The notes beneath the pieces are model-generated. The model saw only the letters and a program-made list of their open reading frames with translations. It did not search any database and was not told where the DNA came from. Source: a virus. Taken from it: a stretch of 30,439 nucleotides of DNA. The stretch is from positions 1-30,439 of IMG/VR virus record IMGVR_UViG_3300010392_005354; one strand, given 5' to 3'. A program made the translations under genes and the position numbers. Below are positions 23,708 through 30,439 of the stretch, piece by piece. The stretch's first letter is position 1. Each line of letters begins with the position of its first letter.

Positions 23708-24958
23708 ATGGCCAATCTCTCGATCGTCGGGCTGGACGGCGCGACGATCTTCGCGCGCGCGTCGGCCGCAGCCTACTTCGATGCAGACGGCGTGCTGCAG
23801 TCGGCCGCTTCCGGCGGACTGCGGATCGACCATGACCCCGGCGCCGGCAACGCGGTCCTCGGGGCGCTGCTGGAGCGTGCCGCGACGAACGAGTGGACCC
23901 GATCCGAGGCGCTCGACTACGCAAACGATCTCTCGACCGGCGCGGCGCTCTCCGACGTTTCGATCACTGCGGACCAGGCGGCCGCACCGGACGGCGCGAC
24001 CACCATGGACGAGGCGACCGCCACCGGCGGCAGCGCTATCCACACGTTCAGGTCCAGGCGCGGGGCGATTTCGAGCCCATACGACAGCGTGACGTCGCTC
24101 TTCCTGAAGGCCGGCGATACCACTTCCAAGGTCGAGCTGCGGGTGATCTCGGACACCCACAATATCGGCTATTACGCGACGATCGACCTTTCGGCCGAGA
24201 CCATCACCGCCGGCTCGGCGCTCAACAGCGGCGTTCTCAACGGCCTCGGGCTGCAGGACGTCGGCGGCGGCATCTATCGTGCCTGGATGAGCGTCAACCA
24301 TACCGCCACGTCGAACGGTGTCGGTGTGACGGCAATTGTCTATGTCCTCGACGCTTCCGGGAATCAGACGTACACGCCCGCCGGCACGCCGGAGAGCGTG
24401 CTGGCCTGGGGGTCGCAGATCCTGCTCAACAGGAAGGCGCCGGACAGCTATGCGGCCGCTACCGGCGGGTCGGCCGTCACCAGGGCTGCCGATGCGCTGA
24501 CCCTGACCTCGACCAAGTTCTCGGCTGCTCTCGGTGGCAGCGCGACGACGGTGATCGCCACGTTCCAGCGCCGGTTCGTGGCGGCCGAGACCTTCTACCT
24601 GATGTCGCTGCACGGCGATTCCGGCAGCGAGCGGGTGGACATCGTCCGGGACGGCGGTGCGCCCGGCACGCTGAGCCTGGCGCTGATCAAGTCCTCGGGC
24701 TCGGTGGCGCAGATCGACGGGTCGTATACCGACGGCGATGCAACCTCGGTGGCTGCGGCCTGGGCCGAGGACGACGTCGAACTGGCGATCGACGGCGCGA
24801 GCGCCGGTACCGACACCAGCGCAGGGCTGCCGGCCGTAGACAGCGCCTACCTTGCGGCCTCGAACCTCGGCACGTTGCAGCTCGGCGGACATCTGCGACG
24901 GTACATCGCGCTGTCGTTCCGCCTGCCGAGCGCCCTGATGGAGGTGGCCACCGCATGA
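23708..24958 (+). CDS. Tail-tip protein with carbohydrate-binding-like jelly roll
   Basis: The 416-residue protein starts MANLSIVGLDGATIFARASA. It contains the phage block GALLERAATNEWTRSEALDY followed by VSITADQAAAPDGATTMDEA and beta-rich repeats up to AYLAASNLGTLQLGGHLRRY at the end. This LLE.A.TN...RSE / APDG.TT.D pattern is common in phage tail proteins and is usually modelled as a CBM- or lectin-like jelly roll followed by a concanavalin-like domain. It probably contacts surface glycans of the host. There are no cysteines and no signal peptide. Its stop overlaps the next start as ATGA. Confidence 0.65.
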   Translation: MANLSIVGLDGATIFARASAAAYFDADGVLQSAASGGLRIDHDPGAGNAVLGALLERAATNEWTRSEALDYANDLSTGAALSDVSITADQAAAPDGATTMDEATATGGSAIHTFRSRRGAISSPYDSVTSLFLKAGDTTSKVELRVISDTHNIGYYATIDLSAETITAGSALNSGVLNGLGLQDVGGGIYRAWMSVNHTATSNGVGVTAIVYVLDASGNQTYTPAGTPESVLAWGSQILLNRKAPDSYAAATGGSAVTRAADALTLTSTKFSAALGGSATTVIATFQRRFVAAETFYLMSLHGDSGSERVDIVRDGGAPGTLSLALIKSSGSVAQIDGSYTDGDATSVAAAWAEDDVELAIDGASAGTDTSAGLPAVDSAYLAASNLGTLQLGGHLRRYIALSFRLPSALMEVATA

Positions 24959-25344
24959 ACACCGTGTTCGTCGACGTCTATCTGCGCAGCGGCTCGGCCT
25001 CGGCGCTGGCGCAGGGTCTGGCCGGTTTCAGCTGGGTTACCTGGGCGGGTGGCCCGGAGTCGATGCAGGGGGCGGGGTGGGCGTTCGACCCGATAGGGCG
25101 CATCGCGGTCTCGCCGCCGGCGCGGGAGCGGGACGGCCGAGTGGCCGTGGTCACCGGATGGCACGCGAACCTGCGGCTCTACGGCGCCGACGCGACCGGG
25201 CGGGCGACCGCGCTGTGGGAGGCGCACCAGGCGGGGATGCCCGGGGGAGGCGAGGTGCTGGGGATCGAGGCGGTAGACGAGCTCGGCGTTCGGTCGACGC
25301 TGTACGGCACGCCCCCGGCGACGCCGGCCCGGCAGTTTGCATGA
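24955..25344 (+). CDS. Small protein between two tail-tip genes, 129 aa
   Basis: Start ATG 24955 overlaps the preceding stop by 4 nt. The sequence is beta-rich with Gly, Trp and Val (SWVTWAGGPESMQGAG, AVVTGWHANLRLYGADATG) and lacks transmembrane or signal segments. No family is recognised. Its tight position between two receptor-binding-type genes suggests a tail-tip subunit or a folding chaperone for a neighbour. The next gene starts 10 nt after its stop. Confidence 0.65.
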   Translation: MNTVFVDVYLRSGSASALAQGLAGFSWVTWAGGPESMQGAGWAFDPIGRIAVSPPARERDGRVAVVTGWHANLRLYGADATGRATALWEAHQAGMPGGGEVLGIEAVDELGVRSTLYGTPPATPARQFA

Positions 25345-25354
25345 GGGCGACCCG

Positions 25355-27133
25355 ATGACGCAGCAGACGGCTATCCTGAGCGAGAACTACTGCCTGGATG
25401 CGACCGTGACGGCCACCCATGCGGTGACGCTGAGCCTGGACTTCCAGCGGCAGATCTATGCCGCCGGCGGCCTGGGCGTCGACGAGCCGTACAAGGACAG
25501 GCTGACCGACTATCGCCCCGACCGGCCGTTCCGAACCCGCAAGATGGCGCCGGTGGCCCGGTTCAGCTTCGATTTCGGGGCGAACAAGACGGTCCGGCTG
25601 CTGGCGGTGCTGGGCCACAACCTGACGCCCGCCGGGCGGATCCTGCTCGAGCTTTCGACGGCCTCGGACTTCTCGACGATCGCCTACAGCACCACGATCA
25701 CTCCGACCAGCGGGCAGAGCGACGATATACTGGTGCTGCCGGGCGACCAGACGGCGCGGTATTTGCGCGTGACGGCGATCGACATGACGCTGGACTGGCT
25801 GGAGATCGGCCTGGTGGTCGCGGGGAATCCGACGGTCCTCGATCGCTCTGTCTCAGTCGGGGCCGAGGACGCGTGGAACGACCCGTCTATGCAGTCCAGG
25901 ACCGACGGCGGCGGAATGAACGTCACAGCCAAGCAGTCGTTTCGGGAGGTGTCCATTCCGTTTGATCTTGTGTCCACCACGGAGAAGGACGCCATCTACA
26001 CGACGATCGGTAACTCAATCGGTCGGCATGCGCCGATCATGGTGCTCCGGAATTGGGACACCGGCACCCTCGCCTATGCGGGCTGGTGGATCTATGGCCT
26101 GCTGACCCGTAACGTCGCGCACCGATCCGTGCAGCCGATGTATTGGGCGATCACGCTCGATGTCACCGAATTGAAGGGTCGGCCGTCGGCCGGGGCGATC
26201 ACCCAGAACCTGCAGATCACCGTCAGCCCCAGCTCGATCGACTTCGCCGACACCCAGGTGACGGCGACCACCGACGAGACCCTGACCGTGACCAACCAGT
26301 CCAGCAGCACCGGCACGCTGAGCGGGCTGGTGTCGGTCACGGGGACCGGGTTCAGCATCGTCGGCACTCGCTCGTTCAGCCTGGCGGCCGGTGCCTCGGC
26401 CAGCTTCACCGTGCGGTTCGCGCCGACGACGACCGGCGAGAAGAGCGGCACCCTGTCGGTGCAGCACGCCGCGTTCAACGCCGCCAGCCCGGTGGAAGTG
26501 GCGCTGACCGGAACGGCGACCGCGGCGCCGGTATACGACGTGTGGAACGCGGCGGGGACCGACGCGAACATCACGCTGTCGAATGGCAACCTGACGGCGA
26601 CCATGAACGCCACGCCAGGCGGCGGCAAGGCGACCAGAACCCAGACCGGCCGGGACACCGGGTATTTCTATGTCGAGTTCACGGTCGCCAACATCGCCAG
26701 CTCCGCCGCGGACCTGGCGGTCGGCCTGATCGACACCAACCAGACCCCGAACGGAGAGCTGGGCGATCTCACCTACGGCTACGCCTGGCGGCTGGACGGA
26801 TACAAGGAAAACGCCGGCACCGCTTCGGCCTACGGCTCGGCAGCCACCGGCAGCGACGTGATCATGATGGCGTTCAAGCTGTACCAGAGCGGCGGCGCCG
26901 ACGTGGCCGACATCTATTTCGGGCTGAACGGCAGCTGGTTCGGCAGCTCGGATCCGGCGACCGAGACCAGCCCGGCGTTCTCGGCCGTCACGGCAGCGCT
27001 GGCGACCGACTTCCTGGTGGCGTGCACGATGAAGACCAGCGGCGACTCGATCACCGCCAACTTCGGCGCCAGCACGTTCGCCCACACGGTGCCGGCGGGC
27101 TTCGGGGCGGGCTGGGGTCAGAACATCAGCTGA
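25355..27133 (+). CDS. Modular tail protein: discoidin-like, ASH/HYDIN-like and SPRY-like domains
   Basis: ATG 25355 (GAGGG 7 nt upstream) gives 592 residues. Residues about 40-170 look like an F5/8 (discoidin) fold (LLAVLGHNLTPAGRILLELS, RYLRVTAIDM). Residues about 180-285 are a tail-type domain ending in YWAITLDVTELKG. Residues about 288-395 match an ASH/HYDIN-type Ig-like repeat (FSLAAGASASFTVRFAPTTT, GTLSVQHA). Residues about 395-592 resemble a SPRY domain (GYFYVEFTV, GDLTYGYAWRLDGYK, DVIMMAFKLY, NFGASTFAHTVPAGFG). This modular chain with several binding folds suits a receptor-binding protein. Its last 8 nt overlap the convergent methyltransferase. Confidence 0.7.
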   Translation: MTQQTAILSENYCLDATVTATHAVTLSLDFQRQIYAAGGLGVDEPYKDRLTDYRPDRPFRTRKMAPVARFSFDFGANKTVRLLAVLGHNLTPAGRILLELSTASDFSTIAYSTTITPTSGQSDDILVLPGDQTARYLRVTAIDMTLDWLEIGLVVAGNPTVLDRSVSVGAEDAWNDPSMQSRTDGGGMNVTAKQSFREVSIPFDLVSTTEKDAIYTTIGNSIGRHAPIMVLRNWDTGTLAYAGWWIYGLLTRNVAHRSVQPMYWAITLDVTELKGRPSAGAITQNLQITVSPSSIDFADTQVTATTDETLTVTNQSSSTGTLSGLVSVTGTGFSIVGTRSFSLAAGASASFTVRFAPTTTGEKSGTLSVQHAAFNAASPVEVALTGTATAAPVYDVWNAAGTDANITLSNGNLTATMNATPGGGKATRTQTGRDTGYFYVEFTVANIASSAADLAVGLIDTNQTPNGELGDLTYGYAWRLDGYKENAGTASAYGSAATGSDVIMMAFKLYQSGGADVADIYFGLNGSWFGSSDPATETSPAFSAVTAALATDFLVACTMKTSGDSITANFGASTFAHTVPAGFGAGWGQNIS

Positions 27134-27968
27134 CCGGTGGGCGCGAGATCAGGAAGATCTCGGTGTAGACTCCCTTGCCCATGCCCGTACCGACGCTGTC
27201 ATGCAGCCGGCAGCCGCTGCGCAGGACGGCCGCGCGCAGGTCCTCGCGCGGCAGGACGTGCATCTCCATCGCGGTGCCCGAGGCAGGGTCCGCCAGGTAG
27301 CACTCCACGTCGAAGCTGTAGAACGGGTGATGGATCGGCACGTGCAGCGCCGCTGCGCCGCCAGGCGCCAGTCGATTGAGCAGAGCCGTTACGGTGTGGG
27401 CCATCACCGGCGGCGTCGAGTGCTGCAGCGTGATGAGCGAGAAGATGTAGTCGACCTGCGGCAGTGCCTGTAGGGCTGCCAAGTCCGGCAAATGGACTCC
27501 GGTGATCCGGCCCGCCAAGGCAGGGGCGGTCGTTCCGATGTTGTCGGCCAGGACGTCCAAGTGGCCCCGGGAGACGTCGACGCCGTAGACCCGGGCGAAG
27601 CGCTTGGCGGCATGGACCGTCAAGCGGCCGACGCCACAGCCGAAGTCCATCGCTTCGGATTCAGCGGGAGGGCGACGGCCGATGGCGGCGATCAGCTCGT
27701 GGACCGGCTCATAGGCCTTGAGGCCAGTGCCCAGAAACTTGCCGATCGCGGTAGAATCGAGCGCCCGGCGATACGCGTCACTCGTCAGAACGGAGTGGAA
27801 AACCTGCGACGGATCGGCGCCGGCCTGGCGCCAGAACCGGGCGGTGATATCGAACAGGCGCTGCAGGGTCGCAAGATCGACATCGCCGACTCCCGGCAGA
27901 GCCGCCGTCGACCGGGCCCAGCGCCACGCCGCAGCGATGACCGCCTGGCTATCGTCTTCCAAAACCAT
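27126..27968 (-). CDS. Class I SAM-dependent methyltransferase (minus-strand moron)
   Basis: The 280-residue product carries motif I MDFGCGVGRL (107-116), a strand-2 acidic block VYGVDVSRG (128-136) and VDYIFSLITLQHS (172-184), the typical class I methyltransferase pattern with an LQH post-motif. Start 27968 has GGAGAGG about 8 nt upstream. Starts at 27995 and 28073 are also in frame, but the residues they add are Arg-rich and look non-coding. It is the only minus-strand gene, meets the tail gene tail-to-tail with an 8-nt overlap and must be transcribed separately. The substrate (sugar, lipid or protein) is not evident. Confidence 0.75.
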   Translation of the reverse strand: MVLEDDSQAVIAAAWRWARSTAALPGVGDVDLATLQRLFDITARFWRQAGADPSQVFHSVLTSDAYRRALDSTAIGKFLGTGLKAYEPVHELIAAIGRRPPAESEAMDFGCGVGRLTVHAAKRFARVYGVDVSRGHLDVLADNIGTTAPALAGRITGVHLPDLAALQALPQVDYIFSLITLQHSTPPVMAHTVTALLNRLAPGGAAALHVPIHHPFYSFDVECYLADPASGTAMEMHVLPREDLRAAVLRSGCRLHDSVGTGMGKGVYTEIFLISRPPVS

Positions 27969-28105
27969 CCGCCCGCCCTCTCCGTCGGTCTTCATATCGC
28001 ACAAGCCCCGACCTGGCGGACGCCATCGTAGGGCCTGCCAAGCCCTGCGTTGATAAATAGGGCGACGATCCATCTCATGCCGACACCGTAGCACGGGAGG
28101 CGCCC

Positions 28106-28177
28106 ATGCGCCTGATCATCCGGGCCGCTCTACTGGCGGCGGCAGTGCTGACGTGCGGCGCCCCCGCGCCATCCTGA
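28106..28177 (+). CDS. 23-residue hydrophobic peptide
   Basis: MRLIIRAALLAAAVLTCGAPAPS follows GGGAGG at 5 nt spacing. It looks like a signal peptide with an imperfect lipobox (VLTC, Thr at -1 is atypical) and only seven residues after the Cys. It could be an entericidin-like or Rz1-like lipopeptide, or a leader peptide. Coding status rests on the Shine-Dalgarno and composition. Confidence 0.4.
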   Translation: MRLIIRAALLAAAVLTCGAPAPS

Positions 28178-28205
28178 TCAACGACCTCTGGGGAGAGGGC
28201 AGCAC

Positions 28206-28400
28206 ATGCAGGAACAGCCGATCCAAGACAAGGTCGTCATCGCGACCGGCGCCGCAGCCTCGACGGTGCTGGGCCTTCAGTGGCTTGAATCCGGCCTGGC
28301 GCTGATCATTGCCGCTATGACGGCGCTGCTGTTGGGGCTGCGGATCTATCTCGCCGTCCGTGAGATCAGGCGCGGGAGCAAGCCAGCCGGGAACGACTGA
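28206..28400 (+). CDS. Holin-like small membrane protein, 64 aa
   Basis: ATG 28206 follows GGGGAGAGGG at a suitable distance. The sequence has two hydrophobic stretches (about residues 9-24 and 29-50) separated by QWLES and ends in a short basic tail (REIRRGSKPAGND). Size, two-segment layout and charged C-terminus are those of a small class II-type holin. It heads a run of envelope-directed small genes near the end of the late operon, where lysis genes usually lie. No family-specific motif is seen, so the call is functional inference. Confidence 0.5.
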   Translation: MQEQPIQDKVVIATGAAASTVLGLQWLESGLALIIAAMTALLLGLRIYLAVREIRRGSKPAGND

Positions 28401-28488
28401 TACTCGACCCGACCCACTTCTGCATCTTCGTCGCGCGACCGACCCTCACGGTGGTCGGCTCCCGATCATCACCACAACGGAGACCACC
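28401..28488 (+). promoter_or_regulatory. 88-nt intergenic region with weak hairpin
   Basis: CCGACC and GGTCGG can pair around an 8-nt loop about 40 nt before the lipoprotein start. No T-run follows, and no -35/-10 pair stands out. GGAGA is the ribosome site of the next gene. Confidence 0.25.
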
Positions 28489-29103
28489 ATGAAGCGCATC
28501 ACCGCGCCACTGCAGGCGCTTGCCCTGCTGCTGCCCCTGGTTCTGGGCGCGTGCCAGACGACCGGCGACGGCTCGCTGGTGTCCGTCGGTGAACGCGCGC
28601 AGTCGGTCGGCAAGCATCTCGCCTTCTCGACCGTCGGCTATGCCGCGATCGTCTCCGAGCTGGCGCGTGACAGGACGGCGACCGACACCAGAGACCTCGA
28701 CGTCACCATCGCGAGGCTGAAGAGCCTGCGTGCTTCTCTCGAGGTCGTCGTCAAGCGCGTGGGCGCTCAGGATGACGACTGGCCGACGATCGACAACTAC
28801 CTGGCTGCCCGTGCGGTCGAGCGCGCGCTGGTGCCGCTGGTCGGCGCCCGTGTCCCCGCGCTCAGTGGCGCCTTCTCAGGTGGTCTGCCCTCTTTTCGCT
28901 TCCTGCTGGGCCTCGGCAACGGGGGCCTGATCTTCGGAACGATGGGCCACGACGTCGCCGTGATGGCAGCGAAGATCGACGCCGGCACCAGGACGGAGGC
29001 CGACGCGATCAAGTCGGCCTTGCGGCGGTTCGACGACAATCTGGCAGCCATGGAGCGCCACGCCGCGGTGCTCACGTCTGCGATTCCGGAGGCGCAGAAA
29101 TGA
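28489..29103 (+). CDS. Predicted lipoprotein, 204 aa
   Basis: The product begins MKRITAPLQALALLLPLVLGACQTTG, with a good lipobox LGAC (Cys22), so it should be lipidated and exported. The mature part is mostly helical, with charged residues and a Gly/Phe-rich stretch (GAFSGGLPSFRFLLGLGNGG) near the middle. No enzyme motif is recognisable, and muramidase or amidase signatures are absent. It lies in the membrane/lysis cassette between the holin-like gene and another membrane protein and overlaps the latter by 4 nt. It may be a spanin-like or superinfection-exclusion protein. Confidence 0.68.
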   Translation: MKRITAPLQALALLLPLVLGACQTTGDGSLVSVGERAQSVGKHLAFSTVGYAAIVSELARDRTATDTRDLDVTIARLKSLRASLEVVVKRVGAQDDDWPTIDNYLAARAVERALVPLVGARVPALSGAFSGGLPSFRFLLGLGNGGLIFGTMGHDVAVMAAKIDAGTRTEADAIKSALRRFDDNLAAMERHAAVLTSAIPEAQK

Positions 29104-29351
29104 ACCCGTTGATCGAAAGCATGGGCAAGAAGGCGACCTGGGGAACGGCCCTGGCGACCGCCGTCGTTATGACCGTCGATCTCACCGGGCATCTGCCGGC
29201 GATGGAGGATGCCAAGTTCGCCCTGTTCGTCGGATCGTGGGGAGCGGTGGTTACCGGCATCCTGCATGTGCCGGTGATCGCGAGATGGCTTGGCCTCGCG
29301 CTCGCGGATCCGCCATCCTTGCCGGTCGCCGACCCCGACCCCGCACCGTAG
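29100..29351 (+). CDS. Small membrane protein, 83 aa
   Basis: The start overlaps the lipoprotein stop as ATGA. Two hydrophobic stretches are present (about residues 13-30, TWGTALATAVVMTVDLTG, and 40-68, FALFVGSWGAVVTGILHV and following), and the C-terminus is Pro/Asp-rich. This layout would suit a second holin or antiholin, but no signature identifies it. It is the last gene before the strong terminator, closing the late transcript. Confidence 0.6.
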   Translation: MNPLIESMGKKATWGTALATAVVMTVDLTGHLPAMEDAKFALFVGSWGAVVTGILHVPVIARWLGLALADPPSLPVADPDPAP

Positions 29352-29373
29352 GCTCTCCTCAAGCGGCATCCTC

Positions 29374-29401
29374 GACCCCGGTCTCTGGCCGGGGTCTTTT
29401 T
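29374..29401 (+). terminator. Intrinsic terminator
   Basis: A perfect 8-bp stem GACCCCGG (29374-29381) / CCGGGGTC (29389-29396) around a 7-nt loop is followed by five T's (29397-29401). It lies 22 nt after the last late-gene stop and ends the late transcript. It is the best terminator in the window. Confidence 0.88.
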
Positions 29402-29410
29402 CGTTGCGCG

Positions 29411-29425
29411 GAACGAACGGGGAAC
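29411..29425 (+). promoter_or_regulatory. LexA box, alphaproteobacterial type (GAAC-N7-GAAC)
   Basis: GAAC (29411-29414), exactly seven bases, then GAAC (29422-29425) match the direct-repeat LexA operator of alphaproteobacteria. It lies between a TTGCGC (29404-29409) and a TAGCGT (29427-29432) spaced 17 nt, a weak but correctly spaced promoter. LexA bound here would block it. It is 14 nt before ATG 29440, so SOS control of the next genes is predicted. Confidence 0.65.
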
Positions 29426-29439
29426 ATAGCGTCGCGCGA

Positions 29440-29709
29440 ATGAAGCGCCGACGACGCAGCATCTGGCTCGATGGGCACGACACCCTGGCCAAGATCAAGG
29501 CCAGGGGATCGTCGCTCAGGGTCATCTGCGACCGATGTCGCGGCGCGTGGAATGTCGATGTCGACGACCTGATCCGGCGCTATGGGCCGAACTTCAATTT
29601 GGTCGGTCGCCGCGGGCGATGCCGGACGCCAGGCTGTGCCGGTCGGCCGTCATTCCAGGTCTCGGCAGGCCCCGGAACGCCATTTCGGCCGCTGTTGCGG
29701 CCTCCATGA
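29440..29709 (+). CDS. Zinc-ribbon protein, 89 aa, probably SOS-controlled
   Basis: The protein starts MKRRRRSIWLDGHDTL and has two cysteine pairs, CDRC (about residues 30-33) and CRTPGC (60-65), forming a probable zinc ribbon. The GxRGRCRTPGC block is familiar from small uncharacterised alphaproteobacterial proteins. The basic N-terminus suggests nucleic-acid binding. No good Shine-Dalgarno is visible, and the predicted transcription start is almost at the ATG, so the mRNA may be leaderless. A LexA box lies 14 nt upstream. It starts a new transcription unit after the late terminator, and its function is unknown. Confidence 0.65.
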   Translation: MKRRRRSIWLDGHDTLAKIKARGSSLRVICDRCRGAWNVDVDDLIRRYGPNFNLVGRRGRCRTPGCAGRPSFQVSAGPGTPFRPLLRPP

Positions 29710-29725
29710 CACGGGAGGGCAGGAC

Positions 29726-30439
29726 ATGCCCCTTGCGCACCAAGTCGGCACTCCTGGCGAGTTCGCCGAGTGGCTCGACGATATCGAGGATCAGGCGAAG
29801 CGCCGGTTCAACTGGACAATCGGCCTGTCTGGCGATCGTCACCGTCTGGCTTGGCTGCATCGCGGCCGGCCGCCGTTCCCGGGCTGGTACCCGCACGACG
29901 AGGGTGGCGCCCCGGAGGCGTTCTGGATCGACTTCAAGGATCGGGCGGGTAGGACCCGAGCCACGGCCGGCGCGCTGCGCTACCTGCTCGGTCCGGCGAA
30001 CCTGGCCAACTGGATCAACGCCGGCGGCATGAACGCCGATGGACACCGGATCACGATCGAGGGCGAGGCAGCCGCGGAGGCTTCGGCGATCCGCCTCGAG
30101 GTCGGTTTCAGCGGCAATCTGTGGGTGCCCGACGACGCCGACCGGGCGACGGACCAGAGCCGTTGGCTGACCGAGATCGTCCCGCTCCTCAACAAGGTGA
30201 TCGCGGCGTCCCTTTGGCCGTCGGTCGAATCGTTCATCACCTTCGTGCGGGACATCCAGGTCAACCACCTGGCCCCGCGGTATCGACTGCCGATCCTGGT
30301 GCCCGGCGTCAAATGGTGGCAACGGTTCGACGGGACCACGTCGCTGCACCTGGGTGTTCAGACGTTGGACGAGCTGCAGCAGTCCATTCGCGATCAGGGT
30401 AGCCGATCGAAACGACCTCGAGCCCGATCGGCAGCATGA
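29726..30439 (+). CDS. Unknown protein, 237 aa
   Basis: ATG 29726 follows GGGAGGG with about 6 nt spacing, 16 nt after the zinc-ribbon gene, so the two likely share the LexA-controlled transcript. The protein is soluble, Trp- and Pro-containing in the first 60 residues (RLAWLHRGRPPFPGWYPHDE), then mixed alpha/beta with an acidic middle and a very basic end (SRSKRPRARSAA). No membrane segment or known catalytic motif is seen. The stop is the last codon of the window. Confidence 0.7.
   Translation: MPLAHQVGTPGEFAEWLDDIEDQAKRRFNWTIGLSGDRHRLAWLHRGRPPFPGWYPHDEGGAPEAFWIDFKDRAGRTRATAGALRYLLGPANLANWINAGGMNADGHRITIEGEAAAEASAIRLEVGFSGNLWVPDDADRATDQSRWLTEIVPLLNKVIAASLWPSVESFITFVRDIQVNHLAPRYRLPILVPGVKWWQRFDGTTSLHLGVQTLDELQQSIRDQGSRSKRPRARSAA

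Noticed and set aside
27996-28094. N-terminal extension of the minus-strand methyltransferase
   Set aside because: The added residues are Arg/Trp-rich without a Shine-Dalgarno; start 27968 has GGAGAGG.
27969-28105. Promoter for the minus-strand methyltransferase
   Set aside because: A TATTTA is present on the minus strand, but no acceptable -35 lies 16-18 nt upstream.

Overview
The window is the late (packaging, head, tail, host-interaction) region of a siphophage or prophage. It is very GC-rich (roughly two thirds by eye). The head genes follow the order of lambda: Nu1, A, W, B, C, scaffold, D, E, connector, Z, U, V, G/GT, H. The host is most likely an alphaproteobacterium. The protein style fits, and a direct-repeat GAAC-N7-GAAC box near the right end matches the LexA operator typical of that class. 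No integrase, repressor or att site is in the window, so prophage versus free phage cannot be decided.

Left end (1-2967): the C-terminal part of a probable replication-module protein runs in from the edge. It is followed by a zinc-ribbon/NusG-like protein, an unknown 229-residue protein, a 42-residue membrane peptide and two small proteins that both start with a twin-arginine (Tat) signal. These genes are packed with ATGA/TGATG overlaps. A candidate sigma70-type promoter (2956-2984) lies at the end of the last of them. It leads into a structured, gene-free leader and a somewhat degenerate tRNA-Gly(UCC) with encoded CCA (3129-3202).

Middle (3217-22111): a small unknown protein, a sugar O-methyltransferase-like protein and a short ORF precede the terminase. 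Then come gpA terminase, gpW, portal, a glycosyltransferase-like protein, the S49 head protease, a separate scaffold gene, decoration protein and major capsid protein. Next is an unusual fusion of an MptE/DUF115-like Rossmann domain to a head-tail connector, then tail completion, tail terminator and tail tube. The tail assembly chaperone pair is joined by a clear -1 slippery site (A AAA AAC), and a 1543-residue tape measure follows. A 16-bp palindrome and a 12-bp perfect hairpin separate the tail tube gene from the chaperones.

Right end (22116-30439): a tail hub-like protein, two tail-tip or receptor-binding proteins (the second with discoidin-like, ASH/HYDIN-like and SPRY-like segments) and a small protein between them replace lambda's M-L-K-I-J set. 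A methyltransferase on the minus strand, the only minus-strand gene, ends against the tail gene. Then come a 23-residue peptide, a holin-like protein, a lipoprotein and a small membrane protein, closed by a strong intrinsic terminator (29374-29401). Immediately after it a LexA box precedes two unknown genes, one with a zinc ribbon. No endolysin is recognisable.

The two most interesting themes are (i) a phage NusG paralogue placed ahead of a roughly 25-kb late operon with no recognisable Q-type antiterminator, and (ii) three sugar-related genes (methyltransferase, GT-B-like protein, MptE-like fusion) interleaved with head genes, which suggests glycan modification of the virion or the host surface. 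Family assignments are recognition by eye from the translated sequence, not database results.
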